From NCBI GenBank assembly GCA_024235595.1, contig JACKMC010000002.1, positions 1-64,000 on the forward strand: a stretch of DNA of 64,000 nucleotides, written 5' to 3'. Under the pieces are notes generated by a model. It was not told the DNA's origin and searched no databases. It was given only the letters and a program-made list of their open reading frames with translations. Both the position numbers and the translations under genes were made by a program. Below, one piece after another: positions 51,208 to 59,430 of this stretch. Source of the stretch: Zoogloeaceae bacterium. Its GTDB lineage: Bacteria > Pseudomonadota > Gammaproteobacteria > Burkholderiales > Rhodocyclaceae. Numbering within the stretch: the stretch's first letter is position 1; each line of letters starts with the position of its first letter.

Positions 51208-52365
51208 ATGCCGACCTTTCCCGCTACCGTCCGTTCACGCCTGCCCAGCGTTGGCACCACCATCTTCACCGTCATGTCGCAAATGGCCGAGGCTTCCGGG
51301 GCGATCAATCTCTCGCAGGGCTTTCCCGACTTCCAGGCCGACGACGCGCTCTTCGAGAGGGTCTCGCACTGGATGCGTGCGGGCGCCAACCAATACGCGC
51401 CGATGGCCGGCGTGCCGTCGCTGCGCGAGGCGATCGTGGCCAAGGTCGAAGCGCTCTACGGTGCACGCTACGATCCACAGCACGAGGTGACCGTGGTGGC
51501 AGGTGCGACCCAGGGTCTGTTCACCGCGATTGCGGCGATGATTTCGCCCGGCGACGAGGTCATCGTCTTCGAGCCGGTGTACGACTCCTATGCGCCGTCG
51601 ATCGAGTTGCAGGGCGGCGTGGTGGTACGGGTGGCGCTGCGGGCACCCGACTACCGGCCGGATTGGTCGCAGGTGGCCTCGCTGATCAATCCGCGCACCC
51701 GCATGATCATGATCAATTCGCCGCACAATCCCACCGCGACCGTGTGGCAGGCGGACGACCTGCGGGCGCTCGAGCGCCTGCTGCGCGGCACCGACATCGT
51801 GGTGGTGTCGGACGAGGTCTATGAGCACATCGTCTTCGATGGGCGCCGGCATGAAAGCGTGGCCCGCTACCCGGGCCTGGCGGAACGCAGCTTCGTGGTG
51901 TCGAGTTTCGGCAAGACCTACCATGTGACGGGCTGGAAGGTCGGTCACGTGCTGGCCCCCGCGGCACTGATGGCCGAGTTCCGCAAGGTCCACCAGTTCA
52001 ACGTGTTTACCGTGGCAACCCCGCTGCAACTGGCGCTCGCCGATTACATGTCGGATCCCTCGCGCTACTTGCAGCTTCCCGATTTCTACCAGAGCAAGCG
52101 CGACCAGTTCGTGTCGCTGATGCAGGCCAGCCGCTTCGAGCTCCTCCCCAGTGCCGGCACGTACTTCCAGCTTGCCAGCTACCGGCGCATTTCGGACTCG
52201 CCCGATACCGAGTTCGTCCGCTACCTCACCCAGGAGGCGGGCGTGGCCGCGATTCCGGTATCGGCCTTCTTCGCCGACGGGCGCGACGACCGGGTGATCC
52301 GCTTCTGCTTCGCCAAGAACGCGGAAACGCTTGCCACCGCGGCCGGGCGGCTGGCGGTGCTGTAG
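51208..52365 (+). CDS. Methionine aminotransferase (YbdL-like)
   Basis: This 385-residue fold-type I aminotransferase starts MPTFPATVRSRLPSVGTTIF. The YbdL hallmarks are INLSQGFPDFQADD, QYAPMAGVPSLREAI, NSPHNPTATVW, SDEVYEHIVFDG and the PLP Lys in SSFGKTYHVTGWKVG. It should convert 2-oxo-4-methylthiobutyrate to methionine, the last step of methionine salvage, or act on other amino acids. TAGAAT (51169-51174) could be a -10. It diverges from mtnA. ATG 51208 is preferred to the in-frame ATG 51175. Confidence 0.82.
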   Translation: MPTFPATVRSRLPSVGTTIFTVMSQMAEASGAINLSQGFPDFQADDALFERVSHWMRAGANQYAPMAGVPSLREAIVAKVEALYGARYDPQHEVTVVAGATQGLFTAIAAMISPGDEVIVFEPVYDSYAPSIELQGGVVVRVALRAPDYRPDWSQVASLINPRTRMIMINSPHNPTATVWQADDLRALERLLRGTDIVVVSDEVYEHIVFDGRRHESVARYPGLAERSFVVSSFGKTYHVTGWKVGHVLAPAALMAEFRKVHQFNVFTVATPLQLALADYMSDPSRYLQLPDFYQSKRDQFVSLMQASRFELLPSAGTYFQLASYRRISDSPDTEFVRYLTQEAGVAAIPVSAFFADGRDDRVIRFCFAKNAETLATAAGRLAVL

Positions 52366-52557
52366 CCGCTCTCCCGCGCCCCGCGGCGACCGCAACCGCC
52401 GATACGCACGCTCCGCGCCGCGCTGATCGATGCAGCCTGGCGCCATCGCCACGCTCGGGAGCGGGCCCGCCGGGCCGAATCGCAGGGTGTCGCGGGAGGG
52501 CTTTCTGCTAGACTTCAACGACCATTCACGCAGCGTATTGGTCGGATCGAGTCAGTT

Positions 52558-52806
52558 GTGAACAAGCTCCTTATCTTCGTCCTCGTCATGCTCGCCATCT
52601 ACTGGATTCGGCGCAGCCTCTCGGCGCCTGCGTCAAAGGGGGGCGAGCGTGCCGCGACCGGCAAGGCGAAACGCAGGGGCGAACCGGAGAAGATGCTCGC
52701 CTGCGCACATTGTGGCGTCCATGTGCCGGAGAGCGAGGGGGTGCACGGCGAGCACGATTTCTTCTGCTGCGCGGAGCACCGTCGCCAGCACCGCTCGCAG
52801 CATTGA
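52558..52806 (+). CDS. PP0621-family small membrane protein
   Basis: This 82-residue protein starts at GTG with one membrane segment (MNKLLIFVLVMLAIYWIRRS). A basic linker precedes a C-terminal zinc-ribbon-like CAHCGVHVPESEG and FFCCAEHRRQH. That matches the PP0621 family, which precedes pilS in many Betaproteobacteria; function is unknown. The TGA overlaps a TTG start for pilS, so coupling is possible. Confidence 0.78.
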   Translation: MNKLLIFVLVMLAIYWIRRSLSAPASKGGERAATGKAKRRGEPEKMLACAHCGVHVPESEGVHGEHDFFCCAEHRRQHRSQH

Positions 52807-54350
52807 GCCCCGAATTCGTGCTGCAGCCCACGCCCGATACAAGCTTTGACGCGGCCCGTTGGGCCGCGATGCGTTATTTCAATCTCTTTCGCCTGATCAT
52901 CGCGGCGGCCTTCCTCACCGCCGGTCGCATGCTCGAACTCGGGCAGCAGGCGCCCACCCTGTTCATCGCCGTGGCGGGTGCCTACCTGCTGGCGGTGCTC
53001 CTGCTCGGCTTTCCGGACGCCGGACGCCGCTTGGGCCTGGCCCGGCTGGTTACCCTGCAAGTGCTGGTCGATGTGACCGCGCTGACGATCCTGATGTGGT
53101 CCAGCGGGGGCTATCGCAGCGGTATTCCGCTGCTGATGCTGGTGGTGCTTGCGGGCGCAGGCCTGGTCGCCGAGGGGCGCATGGTGCTCTTCTATGCCGC
53201 GCTGGCGACCGTCGCGGTCCTCGCTGAGAGCGCTGTGCGGCTGATCAGTGGGGGCTCGACCGATTTCTTCTCGGTCGGCCTGTTGTGCATCGGATTCTTT
53301 ACCGTGGCGACGGTGGCGCGCCTGCTGGCTTTGCGCGCGAAAGCCAACGAACGGCTCGCGGTCGAGCGCGGCGAGGACCTGCAGCGCCAGCAGGCGCTCA
53401 ATGAGCAGATCATCCGCGACATGCCCGACGGCGTGGTGGTGCTCTCGGCGCAGGGCCAGGTGCGCCTGTACAACCCTCGTGCCACGGCGCTGCTGGGGGC
53501 GTGGCTTGCCGAGGGCGAGCCGCTTTCCGCCCACCTTCCGAGCCCGGGCTTCGATTTCGCCGATCCGCACCAGTGCCGCGTGGAGCTCGGAAGCAAGACC
53601 TTGCAGTGCAAGTCGATGGGAACCGTCAACGACGCCGGCGATGTGCTGATCTACCTCGAGGATCTCGACAGGGTTCAGTCGCAGGCGCAACAGATCAAGC
53701 TCGCCGCGCTGGGTCGGCTCACCGCGAGCATCGCCCACGAGATCCGCAATCCGCTCTCGGCGGTGACGCACGCGGCGGAGCTGCTGCGCGAGGAAAAGCG
53801 CAGCGAGATGCAGGTCAGGCTGATCCGGATCATCAACGACAACTCCCTGCGCATCGAACAACTGGTGCGCGACGTGCTCGCGCTCGGGCGGCGCGACCAG
53901 GCGCTGGCGGAGAAGCTCGTGCTGGACACCTTCGTGCGGGACTTCCTCGACGAGTTCACCGTCCACGATGTGGTCGAGCGGGGAGTTTTCCACGTCGAGC
54001 TGGCGGCAGACCTGACCATCGCCTTCGATCGTGCCCACCTGCACCAGATTCTCTGGAACCTGCTCGGCAATGCGCGTCGCTATTGCAGCGGGCTGCCGGA
54101 GTCGATCCGCATCGGCGGCCAGGTGCTCGAACAGGGCAGGACCGCGCTGCTCATCGTCGACGACGGGCCCGGCATTCCAGTCGAGGCCCGCAGCCAGGCC
54201 TTCGAACCCTTCTACACGACGCATTCAAAGGGCACCGGGCTGGGACTCTACATTGCGCGGGAGCTTGCGGAAGCCAATCGTGCCGCCATCGATATTCTCG
54301 AAAATCAGCCGGGCGCCCAGTTGCGCCTCACCGGACGTAGCGCACCATGA
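52803..54350 (+). CDS. pilS: PilS-type sensor histidine kinase
   Basis: The protein is 515 aa from TTG 52803; GTG 52818 (510 aa) or ATG 52869 (493 aa) are alternatives. The ATG would cut into ARWAAMRYFNLFRL, a conserved PilS start, so an upstream start is preferred. Six membrane segments (to about residue 180) are followed by a PAS domain (200-295), HisKA with GRLTASIAHEIRNPLSAVTH and an HATPase (NLLGNARRYCSG, GTGLGLYIA). It signals to PilR, whose gene overlaps by 4 nt, and controls type IV pilin expression. No pilA lies in the window. Confidence 0.87.
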   Translation: MSPEFVLQPTPDTSFDAARWAAMRYFNLFRLIIAAAFLTAGRMLELGQQAPTLFIAVAGAYLLAVLLLGFPDAGRRLGLARLVTLQVLVDVTALTILMWSSGGYRSGIPLLMLVVLAGAGLVAEGRMVLFYAALATVAVLAESAVRLISGGSTDFFSVGLLCIGFFTVATVARLLALRAKANERLAVERGEDLQRQQALNEQIIRDMPDGVVVLSAQGQVRLYNPRATALLGAWLAEGEPLSAHLPSPGFDFADPHQCRVELGSKTLQCKSMGTVNDAGDVLIYLEDLDRVQSQAQQIKLAALGRLTASIAHEIRNPLSAVTHAAELLREEKRSEMQVRLIRIINDNSLRIEQLVRDVLALGRRDQALAEKLVLDTFVRDFLDEFTVHDVVERGVFHVELAADLTIAFDRAHLHQILWNLLGNARRYCSGLPESIRIGGQVLEQGRTALLIVDDGPGIPVEARSQAFEPFYTTHSKGTGLGLYIARELAEANRAAIDILENQPGAQLRLTGRSAP

Positions 54351-55726
54351 TCCAGCAGGAAAGACGAAGCCGTTCAGTCGCACCCGAGGTGTTGGTCGTC
54401 GATGACGAGGACGACATCCGCGAGTTGCTCGAACTGACGCTCATCCGCATGGGGTTGCTGGCAGACGGGGCCGCCACCGTGGCCGAAGCCAAGCGCCTGC
54501 TCGCCGAACGCGAATACCGGCTGTGCCTGACCGACATGCGTCTTCCCGACGGCGACGGACTCGAGCTCGTGGCCCACATCAACAAGCATTGCCAGGACCT
54601 GCCGGTGGCGGTGATCACCGCCTTTGGCAGCATGGAGAATGCGGTCACCGCGCTCAAGGCGGGTGCCTTCGACTATCTCGCCAAGCCGGTTTCACTGGAC
54701 CAGCTGCGGGCGCTGGTGAAGTCGGTGTTCCGGGTACCGGGCGCCTCGGAGCGTGGCGAGGGCTCGCCGTCCAGCACTTTGCTTGGCGATTCCCCCGCGA
54801 TGGAACAGGTTCGCAGCATGATCGCGAAGCTCGCCCGCAGCCAGGCGGCGGTGCATATCTCGGGCGAATCGGGCAGCGGCAAGGAGCGCGCGGCACGCCT
54901 GATCCACGAGTCGGGCGCGCGCGCCGAGCATCCGTTCATCGCGGTGAACTGCGGGGCCATCCCCGAGAACCTCATGGAAAGCGAGTTCTTCGGCTACCGC
55001 AAGGGCGCCTTCACCGGGGCCGAGAGTGATCGCGACGGTTTCTTCCAGGCGGCAAACGGCGGCACCCTGTTTCTCGACGAAGTGGCCGACCTGCCGCTGT
55101 CGATGCAGGTCAAGCTGTTGCGGGTGATCCAGGAAAAGCGGGTCAGGCGCATCGGCGACACGGCCGAGACGCCGGTGGACGTGCGCATCCTGTCGGCGAC
55201 CCACAAGAATCTCAAGGCACAGGTCGACGAGGGCCTGTTCAGGCAGGATCTGTTCTACCGGCTCAACGTCATCGAGTTGCGCATGCCCGCGCTGCGCGAG
55301 CGTCGCGAGGATATCGAGGGACTTGCGGTGTCGCTGCTGGCGCGGATTGCCGAGGGCGCCGACAGTCCGCCGCCCACGCTTTCCCGCGCGGCTCTCGAGG
55401 CTTTGTCCCGCTATGGCTTTCCGGGCAACGTGCGCGAGCTGGAGAACATCCTCGAGCGCGCCCTGGCACTGTGCGGCGGCACGGTCATCCACGAGGAGGA
55501 CCTGTTGCTCGATCCGGTGGACCGCGAACCGGGCGGCGCGGGCGCGGGGAGCGGTCCGGACGACCGGCGGCTGCAGGAATACCTCGACGAGATCGAGCGC
55601 GGCGCGATCGGCGGGGCGCTGCAGAAAACCGGCGGCAATCGTACCGCAGCCGCACGGCTGCTCGGCATCACCTTCCGTTCGCTGCGCTACCGCATGGAGC
55701 GCCTGGGCATGAAAGACGGCTCATGA
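54347..55726 (+). CDS. pilR: PilR-type sigma54-dependent response regulator
   Basis: PilR (459 aa) has a receiver with Asp63 (CLTDMRLPDGDG) and Lys112. An AAA+ domain has Walker A GESGSGKE (173-180), the sigma54-contact GAFTGA (220-225) and LFLDEVADLP. A Fis-type helix-turn-helix lies at the end (NRTAAARLLGITFRSLRYRM). It activates pilA from -24/-12 promoters in other bacteria. It overlaps pilS at ATGA (54347-54350) and ampD at ATGA (55723-55726). Confidence 0.93.
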   Translation: MIQQERRSRSVAPEVLVVDDEDDIRELLELTLIRMGLLADGAATVAEAKRLLAEREYRLCLTDMRLPDGDGLELVAHINKHCQDLPVAVITAFGSMENAVTALKAGAFDYLAKPVSLDQLRALVKSVFRVPGASERGEGSPSSTLLGDSPAMEQVRSMIAKLARSQAAVHISGESGSGKERAARLIHESGARAEHPFIAVNCGAIPENLMESEFFGYRKGAFTGAESDRDGFFQAANGGTLFLDEVADLPLSMQVKLLRVIQEKRVRRIGDTAETPVDVRILSATHKNLKAQVDEGLFRQDLFYRLNVIELRMPALRERREDIEGLAVSLLARIAEGADSPPPTLSRAALEALSRYGFPGNVRELENILERALALCGGTVIHEEDLLLDPVDREPGGAGAGSGPDDRRLQEYLDEIERGAIGGALQKTGGNRTAAARLLGITFRSLRYRMERLGMKDGS

Positions 55727-56286
55727 AGGTGGACATCGATCCATCCGGCTGGGCGATCGGAGTGCGTCGTATCGAATCGCCCAACCAGGACGAACGTCCG
55801 GACGACTGCGCGGTGGATCTGGTGGTGGTGCATGCCATCAGCCTGCCGCCCGATCAGTTCGGCGGCGCGGGGGTAATGCAGCTGTTCTGCAATGCGCTGG
55901 ACCCCGACGAGCATCCGTACTATGCGGAGATCGCGCATCTGCGGGTGTCGGCGCATTTTCTCGTGCGACGTGACGGCGAGCTGCTGCAGTTCGTGCCGAC
56001 CACGCGCAGAGCGTGGCATGCCGGTCAGTCGTGCTGGCGCGGGCGTTCGCGCTGCAACGATTTTTCGGTCGGCATCGAGCTCGAGGGCTGCGATAGCCAG
56101 GGCTTCGAGGAAGCGCAGTATCGCGTCCTGTCTGCGCTGCTCGCCGGACTGGTGCGGCGCCACCCGATCGTCTCGGTGCAGGGACACTCCGAAATCGCAC
56201 CCGGCCGCAAGACCGACCCGGGCCCGATGTTCGAGTGGCAGCGGCTCGAGACGGTGCTCCGCGAGTGTGGTCTCGCGCGCGCCTGA
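55723..56286 (+). CDS. ampD: 1,6-anhydro-N-acetylmuramyl-L-alanine amidase AmpD
   Basis: AmpD (187 aa) is a cytosolic amidase_2 with zinc ligands His37 (DLVVVHAISLPP), a His in QGHSEIAPGRKTDPGPMF and the Asp in the same block. SAHFLVRRDGELLQFVP and RAWHAGQSCWRGRSRCNDFS are family segments. It cleaves anhydro-muropeptides in cell-wall recycling and, with AmpR, keeps ampC low where present. It overlaps pilR by 4 nt, an order conserved in Betaproteobacteria. Confidence 0.92.
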   Translation: MKVDIDPSGWAIGVRRIESPNQDERPDDCAVDLVVVHAISLPPDQFGGAGVMQLFCNALDPDEHPYYAEIAHLRVSAHFLVRRDGELLQFVPTTRRAWHAGQSCWRGRSRCNDFSVGIELEGCDSQGFEEAQYRVLSALLAGLVRRHPIVSVQGHSEIAPGRKTDPGPMFEWQRLETVLRECGLARA

Positions 56287-56408
56287 GACGCGCAGGCGGG
56301 GCCTGCGACGACGCTTCGACACCAAAATTATTGTGGCAAGGCTGGTCTGTGCCGCCCGTCTGACGTATAACTTGGCCGTTCTAGTCATTTTCAGTTCAGG
56401 AGATCAGC

Positions 56409-56912
56409 ATGGGTTTGTTCAGTTTCATCAAGGACGCCGGGGAAAAACTGTTTGGGACCGGTGAAGCCAAGGCCGCGCAGGATGCGGCCACCACGAACCC
56501 GACGGCTGACAATGTTGCAGCGGCGAACGAGAAGGCCGCCGCGGCGATCAGGCACTACATCACCACGCTGAATCTTGCGCCGGCCGATCTGGGGGTCTCC
56601 TTCGACGGCAGCAGCGGCGTTGTGACCGTGTCGGGCACCGCGGCGGACCAGGCCAGCAAGGAACGCATCCTGCTGGCGGCAGGCAACGTCCAGGGTGTTG
56701 GCGAGGTGCAGGACAACATGAGTGTCTCCTCGCCCGAACCGGAGGCTGTCTTCTACACGGTCAAGCGGGGCGATACGCTGTCGGCGATCGCCAAGACCCA
56801 GTACGGCAACGCCAACAAGTACATGGCGATCTTCGAAGCCAACAAGCCGATGCTGTCGCATCCGGACAAGATCTATCCGGGGCAGGTGCTGCGCATTCCG
56901 CCGCAGGCGTAA
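56409..56912 (+). CDS. BON-LysM protein (YgaU/Kbp-like)
   Basis: This 167-residue protein begins MGLFSFIKDAGEKLFGTGEA, then has a BON domain (about 45-105, VTVSGTAADQASKERILLAA) and a C-terminal LysM (115-165, YTVKRGDTLSAIAKTQYGNA). This is the layout of E. coli YgaU/Kbp, a K+-binding cytoplasmic protein induced by osmotic stress. No signal peptide is seen. TATAAC (56366-56371) upstream may be its -10. A terminator follows 39 nt after the stop. Confidence 0.83.
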   Translation: MGLFSFIKDAGEKLFGTGEAKAAQDAATTNPTADNVAAANEKAAAAIRHYITTLNLAPADLGVSFDGSSGVVTVSGTAADQASKERILLAAGNVQGVGEVQDNMSVSSPEPEAVFYTVKRGDTLSAIAKTQYGNANKYMAIFEANKPMLSHPDKIYPGQVLRIPPQA

Positions 56913-56951
56913 GAAGCAAGGCTGCCTTGCCGGGCAGCCCGTGCGGGACAC

Positions 56952-56982
56952 AGGGCGCCTCCAAGGGGGCGCCCTTACTTTT
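56952..56982 (+). terminator. Rho-independent terminator after the BON-LysM gene
   Basis: AGGGCGCC (56952-56959) and GGCGCCCT (56968-56975) form a GC-rich 8-bp stem with an eight-base loop, followed by TTACTTTTT. It lies 39 nt past the stop codon. Confidence 0.8.
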
Positions 56983-56984
56983 TG

Positions 56985-57354
56985 AGACAATGTGCCGAAG
57001 CCGCGCGGTTGCAGGCTATTCGCAACGCGTATGACATGGATCCAGGCGTGGCGCGGGTTTCCGGGCGATTGACTTTCGCCGGAGCGCTCCCTAACATCCG
57101 CCGCTGCTGCATGGCAGCATTGTATTTTGCAAGGTGCGGTGGCGCCCGTAATCGCGGGCACACAATCAACATGGACGTTCGCACCACGTGGATCGTCGTC
57201 TGGTTGCGGCGGCGGTCTTGACGACTACTGGCGACCACGTTGCCCGGGCCCGGATTTCGGGTTTGCGGCGAGCATGCACAGTTTCCGTTTCGAGCTTCAT
57301 GGCGAGACCAAGGAATGTGCACGCGCTAGAACGGGGCCACAGCGGGGAGGTACC
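56985..57354. other. 370-nt non-coding stretch before the transglycosylase gene
   Basis: No convincing gene is seen. It holds a promoter candidate at 57069-57097 and a leader of about 250 nt before the ATG at 57355. Open frames here are short and lack family similarity. A regulatory leader or small RNA is possible but no structure was recognised. Confidence 0.5.
57069..57097 (+). promoter_or_regulatory. Candidate promoter for the transglycosylase gene
   Basis: TTGACT (57069-57074) and TAACAT (57092-57097) are separated by exactly 17 nt. Predicted initiation near 57104 leaves a 250-nt leader before the ATG at 57355. Confidence 0.45.
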
Positions 57355-58053
57355 ATGAAAATCGCAACTTGTTTTTCCGTTGCCTCGCTTCGGCTGGGCT
57401 CTACCCTTGGACGATTGCTGCACGGCGCGCTGCTCCTGATCGGCATGACCACGGTTGCGTTCCACGGCGCCAGCCTCATTCAGGGCGGCAGCCTCGAATT
57501 CGGCAGGGCGGCAGTAGGCGCTGCCAGTGCAGCCGAACTGCACGCGCCGCAGTTCGAGGAGCCGGTGCCAACGCAGGTCGCTACCAAGCCCACCGAGTTG
57601 TCACCCGAGATGGAACGTGTGAAGCGCTTCGTGTCGAAGCGCTACAAGGTCTCCCGCGTGGCGCTGCGACCGATTCTGGCGACTGCTGAATCGACCGGGC
57701 AAAAGCTCGGCCTCGATCCGCTGCTCCTCGTGGCCATGATCGCCGTCGAATCGAGCTTCAATCCCTTTGCCGAGAGCGGGGTCGGTGCCCAGGGGCTGAT
57801 GCAGGTGATCCCGCGTTTTCACATGGACAAGATCGGCGAGAACGCCGACGAGGACGCACTCTTCGATCCGCGCACCAATATCCGCGTGGGGGCGATGGTG
57901 CTCAAGGAAGGCCTGCAGCGCACCGGCTCGCTGCAGGCTGCGCTCCAGTACTACGGCGGGGCCAGCAATGACAGTCAGGCGCGCTACGCCAGGAAGGTGC
58001 TGTCGGTGCAGTCTCGCCTTGCGGTCGCCGCGCGGGGCAGCGCCGACGCCTGA
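57355..58053 (+). CDS. Exported SLT-type lytic transglycosylase
   Basis: This 232-residue protein has an N-terminal membrane or signal segment at about 20-42 (LLHGALLLIGMTTVAFHGAS), then a Pro-rich linker and an SLT domain (110-225). The catalytic Glu is in LLVAMIAVESSFNPFAESG, followed by GAQGLMQVIPRF and ALQYYGGASNDSQARYARKV. It cleaves murein glycan strands in the periplasm. ATG 57355 follows GGGGAGG; a longer open frame upstream is rejected. A terminator lies 33 nt downstream. Confidence 0.88.
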   Translation: MKIATCFSVASLRLGSTLGRLLHGALLLIGMTTVAFHGASLIQGGSLEFGRAAVGAASAAELHAPQFEEPVPTQVATKPTELSPEMERVKRFVSKRYKVSRVALRPILATAESTGQKLGLDPLLLVAMIAVESSFNPFAESGVGAQGLMQVIPRFHMDKIGENADEDALFDPRTNIRVGAMVLKEGLQRTGSLQAALQYYGGASNDSQARYARKVLSVQSRLAVAARGSADA

Positions 58054-58085
58054 GCGTGGCCTGCGCGGATAGAGGTCCAGAGACC

Positions 58086-58109
58086 GGGCCGGCTCTTGCC
58101 GGCCCTTTT
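58086..58109. terminator. Rho-independent terminator between convergent genes
   Basis: GGGCCGGC (58086-58093) and GCCGGCCC (58098-58105) form a perfect stem with loop TCTT, followed by TTTT on the plus strand. It closes the transglycosylase gene and may also serve the minus-strand aminotransferase that ends at 58114. Confidence 0.82.
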
Positions 58110-58113
58110 CGAT

Positions 58114-59283
58114 TCAGCGGTGCAGGATCCTGCGCATGCGCTCGACGGCTTCTTCGAGGCGTTGGTGTGAGGTCGTATAGGCAATTCGCAGGTGTTCATT
58201 CGCCCGATGATGGCCGAAGTCGGCGCCTGGTGTAGTGGCCACGAACGCCTCCTCCAGCAGGCGCGCGGCGAGCTCTTCCGCGTTGTCGGCGAGCGCGGAG
58301 ACGTCGGCGTAGATATAGAACGCACCCTGCGGCTCGGTCTCGATGCGCATGCCGAGCTCCTGCAGCGCAGGCAGCAACAGGTCGCGGCGATCGCGGAAGA
58401 TGCTGCGCCGTTCTTCGAGCAGCGCCAGGGTGGCGGGCTCGAAAGCCGCCAGCGCGGCATGCTGCGCCGGGGTCGATGGTGAAATGAAAAAATGCTGTGC
58501 CAGCTTCTCGACTTCGCCGACATGGCAGGATGGTGCGACCAGCCAGCCCAGTCGCCAGCCAGTCATGCCGAAGAACTTCGAGAAACTGTTCACCACGAAG
58601 ACGTCGTCGTGGCGCGCCAGCGCGGTGTGGTCGGCCACGCCGTAGGTGAGTCCCTGGTAGATCTCGTCGACCAGCATGATGCCGCCGCGCTGCCTCACCG
58701 CGGCATTGAGCTTGCTGACTTCGTCGGCGCTCAGGAGAGTCCCGGTCGGGTTCGAGGGCGTGGCGACCATCAGGCCGCGGGTGTTCGGTGTCCACGCCGC
58801 CTCCACCTGGGCCAGCGTTGGCTGGAAGGCGGTGGCTGCATCGACGGGCATCGATCGCGCCGTCCCCTCGAAGGCGCGCACGAAATGCCGGTTGGACGGA
58901 TAGCTGGGGTCGGGAATCAGCCATTCGTCACCGGGATTGGTGGTGACGCCCAGCGCCAGCATGAGCGCCCCCGAGGCGCCGTTGGTGACGATGATGCGTT
59001 CCGGCGCGACATCGACACCGAAGCGGTCGTGGTAGAAGCGGGCAATCGCTTCGCGCAGGCGGGGAATGCCCGCCGCGCCACTGTAACGGACATTGCCGGT
59101 GGCGATGAAGCGCGCCCCGGCCTCGCAGATCGGCGGCGGCGTCGGAAAATCGGGTTCGCCGACTTCCATGTGGATCACATCCTCTCCCTGCGCCTGCAAC
59201 TCGCTGGCACGAACCAGGATCCGCATCGCGCGGAAGGGCTGGATGTCGTGCATGCGTCTGGCGATCGGAAAATCGGCTGGCAT
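58114..59283 (-). CDS. Class I PLP-dependent aminotransferase
   Basis: This 389-residue fold-type I aminotransferase has VIHMEVGEPDFPTPPPI, RYSGAAGIPRLREAIARFY, ATPSNPTGTLLSADEV, VDEIYQGLTYG and the PLP Lys in NSFSKFFGMTGWRLGWLVA. It belongs to the aspartate/alanine aminotransferase-like group; specificity is not clear. Alone on the minus strand, it starts 147 nt downstream of the pckG stop with a terminator between, so it has its own promoter. Confidence 0.82.
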   Translation of the reverse strand: MPADFPIARRMHDIQPFRAMRILVRASELQAQGEDVIHMEVGEPDFPTPPPICEAGARFIATGNVRYSGAAGIPRLREAIARFYHDRFGVDVAPERIIVTNGASGALMLALGVTTNPGDEWLIPDPSYPSNRHFVRAFEGTARSMPVDAATAFQPTLAQVEAAWTPNTRGLMVATPSNPTGTLLSADEVSKLNAAVRQRGGIMLVDEIYQGLTYGVADHTALARHDDVFVVNSFSKFFGMTGWRLGWLVAPSCHVGEVEKLAQHFFISPSTPAQHAALAAFEPATLALLEERRSIFRDRRDLLLPALQELGMRIETEPQGAFYIYADVSALADNAEELAARLLEEAFVATTPGADFGHHRANEHLRIAYTTSHQRLEEAVERMRRILHR

Positions 59284-59364
59284 CGATGTTCTCCTTGTTG
59301 CTCTGCCTTGCCGAGCATCGTGCCGGCGGCTTCTCGACCGTGGGGCAATGCCTGCAAGGTAAGC

Positions 59365-59391
59365 AAAAAGGCCGGCATCGCAGCCGGCCTT
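59365..59391 (-). terminator. Terminator after pckG
   Basis: AAGGCCGGC (59368-59376) and GCCGGCCTT (59383-59391) form a 9-bp stem with loop ATCGCA. Read on the minus strand it is followed by a run of T (plus-strand A at 59365-59369). It lies about 40 nt after the pckG stop. Confidence 0.8.
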
Positions 59392-59430
59392 CGCTGATGC
59401 TGGAGGCGCCCTGGGCCGCCTCGCGGGGAC

